Assembly (NCBI RefSeq): GCF_041296385.1
Contig: NC_091020.1
Location: 36,371,501 to 36,435,500, forward strand
Direction of reading: 5' to 3'
DNA length: 64,000 nucleotides
Source of the DNA: Aphelocoma coerulescens
Lineage: Eukaryota > Chordata > Aves > Passeriformes > Corvidae
The notes under the pieces are model-generated. The model did not search any database, was not told the origin of the DNA, and worked only from the letters and a program-made list of their open reading frames with translations. A program made the translations under genes and the position numbers. Shown here one piece after another: positions 58,482 to 64,000 of the stretch (the first letter of the stretch is position 1; each line of letters starts with the position of its first letter).

Positions 58482-58489
58482 TGTACATA
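58482..58489 (+). promoter_or_regulatory. Pumilio recognition element match (UGUACAUA) in the PPP2R2D 3' UTR
   Basis: An exact UGUANAUA match lies 30 nt upstream of the distal poly(A) signal, so it would be present only in the long-UTR isoform. Binding by PUM1/2 is inference from the motif. Confidence 0.4.
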
Positions 58490-58518
58490 ATTGTTCAGTT
58501 CTTTTGACCAAAAAGTTT

Positions 58519-58524
58519 AATAAA
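58519..58524 (+). terminator. PPP2R2D: Distal AATAAA poly(A) signal of PPP2R2D
   Basis: A canonical AATAAA sits in an A/T-rich setting and is followed within 25-50 nt by GU-rich sequence (CCCTGTGTTTT and on). That is the usual layout for a major cleavage site near 58540. Confidence 0.75.
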
Positions 58525-58540
58525 TTTTAAATGTTTACCT

Positions 58541-58884
58541 GGCCGTGCTCCCTGTGTTTTGACGTTTCCTTCTGTGGGGGAGGGAGGTGGCTGGATGGGC
58601 CGAGCCAGGGGGGGTGTGTTTCCAGTTGGGATGGTTGGTTTGGAGTGGCCAGAGCTGCTGCCCTGCTCCAGGACACAGCAGCGCTGGCTGGTGTGGATCT
58701 ATTCTTTCAGCAAATATAAGTGGAATATCAGTAAAAAGGATATGATGGAATCTCCTATTCTATAGCCCTGTTTGCTTGTACCACTTTCAATTAGTTTTTG
58801 GCTATTCTCATGGAATTTTTATTTTTCATTTTATCTAAAACCAGATTTTAGTGTCAAGTTTGATAAAACTGCTGCCTAGTGGAG
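58541..58884. other. Convergent intergenic spacer, left part
   Basis: This is unique sequence after the PPP2R2D cleavage site. Nothing was recognised. Confidence 0.6.
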
Positions 58885-58985
58885 CACCCTGGTCTAGTGA
58901 AAGACTGTGCCCCCCATGGCAAGGGGTGGAACTGGATGGGCTTTAAGGTCCCTCCCAACCTAAATCCTTCTGGGATTGTGTTTCT
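58885..58985 (+). mobile_element. CR1 3' fragment between PPP2R2D and BNIP3, sense
   Basis: It contains CCATGGCAAGGGGTGGAACT and GGTCCCTCCCAACCTAAATC with a tail at CTGGGATTGTG. Confidence 0.85.
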
Positions 58986-59267
58986 GCCCCATGGCTTTGG
59001 GCAGTCCCACCCGCAGAAGGTCAAGGACGTGGGCTCAGCCCCTCGGTGGTAATCATGCCATGAAATTCTAATTAAAATCCACATCAGTGAGGGACAGTGG
59101 CAGTGAAAAAGGGACACTGTAGTTTGTTTAATCCCTTCCCATCTCCAACCAAAGCCCACTTTGCTCAGCAGCGATTTGCTGCTCTCAGTCCCACAGGAAA
59201 CTGAAGCAGCACTGGAGCGCTGGGGGGGTTCTGATCCCACCTCTGCTTTTGGCTCCAGCCTCAGGGG

Positions 59268-59490
59268 CAGGGTTTGGATTGGGGATCCAGTAAAATTCCT
59301 TCCTGGAAAGGCTGCCCAGCCCTGGCACAGCTGCCCGGGGCAGCGGTGGAGTCCCCATCCCTGGAGGGATGTAAAAGCCCTGTGGCTGTGGCACCTGGGG
59401 ACGTGGGGCAGTGGTGGCCTGGGCAGTGCTGGGAAAGGCTGGGCTCGATGGTCTCAGCTATTCCAGCCTCAACAATTCCAGGGTTTTCAG
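59268..59490 (+). mobile_element. CR1 3' fragment between PPP2R2D and BNIP3, sense
   Basis: It has AAATTCCTTCCTGGAAAGGC, GGTGGAGTCCCCATCCCTGG and the degenerate tail CAGCTATTCCAGCCTCAACA. Confidence 0.85.
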
Positions 59491-59697
59491 CTCCTCAGGA
59501 GCATCACGCCCCTGTGTGTGTGAGCAGTGAGTGCAGGTTGCCCAGGGCCTGCTGAGGTTTGTTTGATGCTGTTTCTATGGAAACTTCTCAATTCCGTGTC
59601 AGTGACGTGACCAGTGGGAAAGGGGCAGGTGGAGGCCAAAAGCTCCATCAACCCCTTTCAGCTGTTACTGGAGAAAAAGGAATGAGGAAACTCTGAG

Positions 59698-60587
59698 TTC
59701 ACCAGGAACCTTTTTATTTAAATATATAAAACATGGTATTTTGGCAAACATTCATTTTCTCATTAAATAAGGTAAAATCACTGAAGGGAAAGGCATTGCT
59801 TCAGTAAAAACCAAGGAGAAGCCACCCTGTGGTTCATCTGCCCAGGGCTGGGGTCAGGTGCAGACTTACATGGGACAGGGAAAGCCTGTGAAGCGACAGC
59901 CTGCGGTAGGTACAGCAGAGAACTCGGAGTAACTTCTAGGGGTGAAATAAATGTCCTGGCAAAAGCAGCTTTTAGTAGGCACTAAATCCAAATTCTACCT
60001 CTGAACTAGGACAAACTGATGGAGTTTTTACCCATGTGCTCATCTCTCTTCCCACTGTGTCTCAACACTTTACACCTCCCACCGAAGTGAACTAAGCAAC
60101 AACTACCAGAGGAAAAACTGCCCCAGGGCCAGTGACAGCCCCTGGGAATTCCTGTATCGATCTGTAAGGCCACTCGTAGTTTGGGCTAATCCCTCCCTGT
60201 GGGGACTGCAGGAGCAGTGCCAACGTTCCCACCCCAGGCACAGGAACAGGAGCGGGCAGGATGGACACGGCCCAGCACAAGGGCTGCTGAAAGCTGGGAT
60301 TGCTTTAAACATGGAGCTGCTCTAATTCTCAGGTACTTCACTACAAAGCACTAAGGGACATTACAGCATCTGCCACGTGCTCTAGGGATTGATCCAGCAG
60401 GGATTGATCCAGAAGGCTCTATGTGACACAGGAGCTCCAGCGTCTCCCTTCCCATTTTTAGACTAAACTAAAACAGGACACGGACAGGACACACACACGA
60501 CGGCGCCACGACCAGCTCCCCCCTCCTCTGCACCTCCTGCGCTCCAGCTGAGTCTGCCTTGCTCCAATTCCTCGATCCCGGGTGCCT
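59698..60587 (-). other. BNIP3: BNIP3 3' UTR
   Basis: This is non-coding sequence from the TAG down to the - strand AATAAA at 59713-59718. The 3' end is inferred from the poly(A) signal only. A short CA run is present near 60486-60497. Confidence 0.7.
59713..59718 (-). terminator. BNIP3: AATAAA poly(A) signal of BNIP3
   Basis: The forward-strand TTTATT reads AATAAA on the - strand, about 870 nt after the BNIP3 stop codon and in an A/T-rich context. Cleavage is expected about 15-25 nt further left. Confidence 0.65.
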
Positions 60588-60639
60588 CTAGAAGGTGCTG
60601 CTGGAAGCTGTGGTGGTCAGGCGCCTCCCGATGTAAATC
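60588..60639 (-). CDS. BNIP3: BNIP3 last coding exon
   Basis: This 52-nt coding part gives the end of the membrane segment ([10 protein letters not shown]) and the tail TASSSTF, then TAG at 60588-60590. The acceptor is CCCCGCAG. The C-terminus is two residues longer in the Ser/Thr tail than I recall for mammals. Confidence 0.94.
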
Positions 60640-63420
60640 CTGCGGGGCAGAGCACACGGTCAGCCAGAGCTGCAGTTTCTCTCAACCAGGTCACTGCCTC
60701 TGGAATTCCCAGCAGGAGCAGCACTGCCAGCTGTAACCAAACAGGGACAAAACTGCCCTGGAGCCCAGTCCCAGTGATTCTGCCCCTGCTCTGGCACCGC
60801 TCCCCAGCCCCAGGGCCAGCACGTCCCCCCACACTGATGCTGGAAAGGAAACCTCCATCGTGTTTAATTGTCTCAGTCACATGTCCCCCATCCTTCCCAG
60901 GAGGGAATTTAAAAATATATTAAATAGTTTAAAATAATATTAAGTATTTTTAAATCTGTGTCAGTGGAATTTTAAAATCTATTAAATATTAGCTTTTTCC
61001 TTTGCTGATCTCCTAATTTTGAGATTAAGAGTCTCATCTCCAGCAGAGCCAAGTGTTGTGTGACTACAGTTCCAGTGTATAGAATTCCACATTTCCCTGG
61101 CGCTTAATTGTTCTGAGAAATTCCCAACCAGTGAGAAAATCAGAAAACTTCCACCATCCAGCAATACCACAGGCAGGAAGCACTTCCTGAATAACCATCT
61201 CTCCTCCTTCATGGAGAAAAGTTACTCTTCTCTTGGGCAAAGAGGGAATTGGGAATCAGAATCAGGACTCGAAGAAAGCAGGTAAAAAAATCTACTTTTT
61301 TTTTCAATTGAACCTTACCCCAGTCCAATGGCCAGCAGGTGAGAGAGCAGCAGGGATGGGAGGAAAACCTTCAGGAATTCCGCCGAGAATATCCCCCCTT
61401 TCTTCATGACACTGGTGTTCCTCATGCTGAGCGTGGCTGTGCGCCGGGGGTGTTTGAAGAGGAATTCCCTGGATTTGGGGAAGAAATGGGAAGTGTGTGT
61501 TCAGGCCTGGAGAAGGAGAAGCTGCACAGAGCTCACCCAGCAGCTGTGCCAGCACTCACTTGGGTGGGATGTTCTCGGGCCGGCTGGACCAATCCCAGAT
61601 CCAATCCGCGTTCTTCCTCAGCAGCCGCTCCACCTCCCTCCTCCTTTCCAGGAAATCCTCCTCAGACTGAAACCAAGAGCCACCATCAGACAGCACCCAG
61701 AGCCAGGACAGCTGAGAGCTGCCAGAGCTCCTGCTCTGCAGCCAGGACCACTGCCAAGGCCAGCTCTGACTCTCACCTTCCCACCCTTTCCCATGTCCCT
61801 TCCGTGGAAGTGTTCACATCCCAGATCAAGATGGGGAGCAGGGAGATCCATCTTCAGAGTGGGATGTGAATGGCAAAGACCATATCCCATATCCCATATG
61901 TGCCTACAACAAGACTGCCCTGGCAATGAAATCCCAGAGCCCAGCGTTTAATCCTCATGCACAGACCGAAAATATCCCCAGCTCCCAGCTCTGATGGACA
62001 CTGGGCACAGGGATTCCTGCCTTATCCCAGCCCCCAGCTCTGATGGACACTGGGCACAGGGATTCCTGCCTTATCCCAGCCCCCAGCTCTGATGGACACT
62101 GGGCACAGGGATTCCTGCCTTATCCCAGCCCCCAGCTCCGATGGACACTGGGCACAGGGATTCCTGCCCATGCTCAGAGCTGGCAGGTGTCACTGACTCC
62201 TTGTCCAGCTCCTGCAGGGAATAATTCCAGTCCCTGGGCCATCCCGAGCAGGCAGGTGGCCCTGGCCAGGTGTGTGCTCACAGAACAAGCCCCCCAAGCC
62301 AGGCTTTGGTGCAGTTACAGCACAAACGCTGAGTAAGGGCAGAGCTCCTGGCTCAGCTCGCTCCATTCCATGCAGCCAAGGCCTTGGGATAAAAATAGAT
62401 CCTGCTCCCAGAATTCCAACAGCTCTTGATGCACAGACACACGGGACAGAAATAAAACTGTCCAGGCAGCTGCAATTCTGATGGCTTTCTAACTTGGGGT
62501 TATTTCTTCTCAAAGTCTAAATAATGATCTTTAAACAGCTGAAGGGTGTTTCTGACAATATAAAAATATTCATTTCCAGTAATAATTAACTTGCAGTACC
62601 ATATTTAGCTAGCCTAAAGCTGGGTCCTCAAGAGTCTGGCAGGAGTTGTAGAGATGATGCAGAAAAATTCACTTCCTTGAAATACTTCCCTCCTCAAAAT
62701 GTTTTTTAAGTAATTTTTTTCATATTAAAAACTAATTTATTACACTGAAGACTTCCGATTTCAGCCTGTCATCCTGCAATAAACCCAGTATTGATAAAAT
62801 ATGGTCAATGTACGTCCTTTCCCCCACTCTTGTTTCAAATGTGTTTATTCACTTTCCTTGCAAGGTAAACACACCTACAAAATGAAATCAGAACAGGGAG
62901 TGTTCCAAAGCAGCATGTACTCAGGTTTGGTATTAATTGTTAGAACACCTGGAATCAAAGCTATGGCAGGGCTTGGAAATTGTGTATTTTTGGCTTCCAT
63001 GTTTAAGTGACTCTAGAAATTCTTGCTGCTGTCAAAATAACTTTTAAAATTCCTACTAAATTGGTGGAGGTGCATTTAAACATTGGTGGGGGATGTAGGA
63101 AATGTACCCAGTCAGCAGCCAAAGGGGGAGGGGAAATCCTTCTGAAAAATCTCAGTTACAGACTGGAAAGACCAAACCACAACATCCCCACGTGTCAGGA
63201 GCAGACACAGCCAGCCCGGCCCTGCCAGGGTTACTGAGAGTTATGGAAGTCTCTGCTTTAGCAGCTTCCCCTGTTACTCGCCAGCAGCACAGAGAGCCAG
63301 AGCTCCCCTCTCCCACAGCAAGGTGAGGATTTTACCTGGAAGCTGTTCTTCTCCCCACTGCTGTGGCTCTCTACCTCCAGAGCTCTGTGACTGTCCTGGG
63401 GGGTCTGGGAGCGAGGAGGG
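60588..63420 (-). CDS. BNIP3: BNIP3, BH3-domain mitophagy receptor (3' part: four terminal coding exons)
   Basis: The product is a BCL2/adenovirus E1B-interacting protein, a tail-anchored outer mitochondrial membrane protein that promotes mitophagy and cell death under hypoxia. The visible exons, in transcript order, are 63336-63420, 61560-61666, 61319-61468 and 60588-60639, with consistent phases. They encode about 130 C-terminal residues of a roughly 190-residue family protein. Visible parts are the Ser/Pro segment PPRSQTPQD, the BH3-like [20 protein letters not shown], the conserved [20 protein letters not shown], and the transmembrane anchor [20 protein letters not shown]. The anchor carries the His and the AxxxGxxxG dimerisation motif and is followed by GRRLTT and a short Ser/Thr tail. 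The N-terminal exons, including the LC3-interacting motif, lie beyond the right edge. The gene is convergent with PPP2R2D. Confidence 0.95.
60640..61318 (-). other. BNIP3 last intron (679 bp)
   Basis: This is unique sequence with an A/T-rich patch at 60905-60990 and no repeat recognised. Confidence 0.85.
61319..61468 (-). CDS. BNIP3: BNIP3 exon encoding most of the transmembrane anchor
   Basis: This 150-nt exon encodes [20 protein letters not shown], the [15 protein letters not shown] linker and [12 protein letters not shown] of the membrane anchor. The acceptor is AAATCCAG and the donor is GTAAGG. It is separated from the BH3-like exon by only 91 bp. Confidence 0.96.
61560..61666 (-). CDS. 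BNIP3: BNIP3 exon encoding the BH3-like region
   Basis: This 107-nt exon encodes [20 protein letters not shown] followed by [15 protein letters not shown]. The acceptor is GGTTTCAG and the donor is [21 protein letters not shown] is diagnostic for BNIP3/BNIP3L. Confidence 0.96.
61667..63335 (-). other. BNIP3 intron upstream of the BH3-like exon (1.67 kb)
   Basis: This intron contains the 49-bp tandem repeat at 61985-62168. The remainder is unique, AT-richer toward 62500-63080. Confidence 0.85.
61985..62168. repeat. 49-bp tandem repeat, about 3.7 copies
   Basis: Consecutive copies of the motif TGATGGACACTGGGCACAGG recur at exactly 49-bp spacing (61992, 62041, 62090, 62139) with almost no divergence. 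The last copy has CCGATGG instead of CTGATGG. The near-identity suggests recent expansion and likely copy-number polymorphism. Confidence 0.95.
63336..63420 (-). CDS. BNIP3: BNIP3 exon encoding [10 protein letters not shown] segment
   Basis: This 85-nt exon begins with the last base of a Ser codon and ends with a full Gln codon (NSFQ). The acceptor on the - strand is TCGCTCCAG and the donor is GTAAAA. It encodes [20 protein letters not shown] and SGEKNSFQ, matching the vertebrate BNIP3 serine-rich region. Confidence 0.93.
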
Positions 63421-64000
63421 CTGGAGCGAGACAGAAGCACAGGGAAGGAAGGGGGTGAAGCTTTCCGTGACACAGATCCTACAGCAGCAGCCACCCCGGG
63501 AGCTGCTGGGCTCGCTCTGCCCCCGAGTGCCCTGACCACGACCCAAGGGCTGGATGGGGCCATGCTGCCACAGCCCAGCCACCACAGTCACATCAGTCAC
63601 AGCTGATTCCCAACCCTCTGCCCACACTCCTGGTGGGGCCCTGGCACTTCCACAGACACAACAGGCAGCAAACTGGAGTGGAAGCGGGGTTTGGTTTGAA
63701 TCCCCACCATCCAGGCCAGACCAGGCCAGACAGTTCCACATCCCGCTGTGGAGTTTTGAGTCCTGGAGTTTGGGTTTTTCTAAACACGATTTAGGCTGGA
63801 GACCTCACAGTCCATCAAAATCCAAGAAATGCATTAATGGCACTGCCTCACCACCTGCCCCAGGGCTGAGCTGTTGCGTGACACTCCTGGAAACCTGCTC
63901 TGGTTTCTCAACAAGGCACAGGACAGCTCTTCAGCCAGAAGCTGTCTGCCCCTCTCCCTGCCCCTCCTGTCCCAGGCAGCAGTGCCCAGAAGGGCAGCAC
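63421..64000 (-). other. BNIP3 intron, running off the window
   Basis: No further BNIP3 exon is recognisable up to the window edge, so the 5' coding exons must lie to the right. No repeat was recognised. Confidence 0.75.

Larger units (their letters stand above)
56823..58540 (+). other. PPP2R2D: PPP2R2D 3' UTR
   Basis: This is non-coding sequence from the TAA to the predicted cleavage site. An internal AATAAA at 57376 could give a UTR of about 0.6 kb, and the AATAAA at 58519 gives one of about 1.7 kb. A GC-rich segment occupies 57890-58330. The 3' end is inferred from poly(A) signals only. Confidence 0.75.

Noticed and set aside
61985..62168. CRISPR-like direct repeats
   Set aside because: The copies are contiguous 49-bp tandem units without distinct spacers, in an intron of a vertebrate gene.
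63421..64000. Next 5' exon of BNIP3
   Set aside because: No segment encoding the expected MEKILLDAQHESGRSS-like region was found before the window edge.

Overview
This is vertebrate, almost certainly songbird (passerine), nuclear DNA. It is packed with truncated copies of the avian CR1 non-LTR retrotransposon, mostly a 3'-end subfamily typical of passerines. It has one CpG-island promoter, and its coding sequence is split by GT-AG introns. Two genes are recognisable. PPP2R2D (B55-delta subunit of protein phosphatase 2A) lies complete on the + strand. BNIP3 (BH3-domain mitophagy receptor) lies partly on the - strand. From memory the same tail-to-tail pair occurs on human 10q26.3, so the window looks like the syntenic bird segment (chromosome 6 in chicken, by recollection).

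Layout. 1-35.6 kb is gene-free intergenic DNA: unique sequence, about twenty CR1 fragments in both orientations, a (GGGATNN)n G-rich heptamer array at 21.2-21.5 kb, small tandem repeats, and a CpG-containing orphan block at 24.5-24.8 kb. 35.9-36.8 kb is the PPP2R2D CpG island, with a perfect CRE palindrome and a YY1-like site just upstream of the start codon. 36.4-56.8 kb holds ten coding exons of PPP2R2D. Their lengths sum to 1365 nt (454 codons plus stop) with every splice phase consistent. The 3' UTR runs to about 58.54 kb. 58.5-59.7 kb is a short convergent intergenic gap holding two CR1 pieces. 59.7-60.6 kb is the BNIP3 3' UTR. 60.6-63.4 kb holds the four 3'-terminal coding exons of BNIP3, and its 5' exons lie beyond the right edge.

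The two genes do not form an operon and share no visible regulatory element; they are convergent neighbours. PPP2R2D directs PP2A to its substrates in the nucleus and cytoplasm. BNIP3 sits in the outer mitochondrial membrane.

The most notable observation is that PPP2R2D intron 6 has the full signature of a U12-type (minor spliceosome) intron: donor GTATCCTTTT and a CCTTGAC branch site 13 nt before the acceptor. I found no undescribed system such as a CRISPR array, gene cluster or intact mobile element. The rest is ordinary bird intergenic and intronic DNA with repeat-level curiosities.
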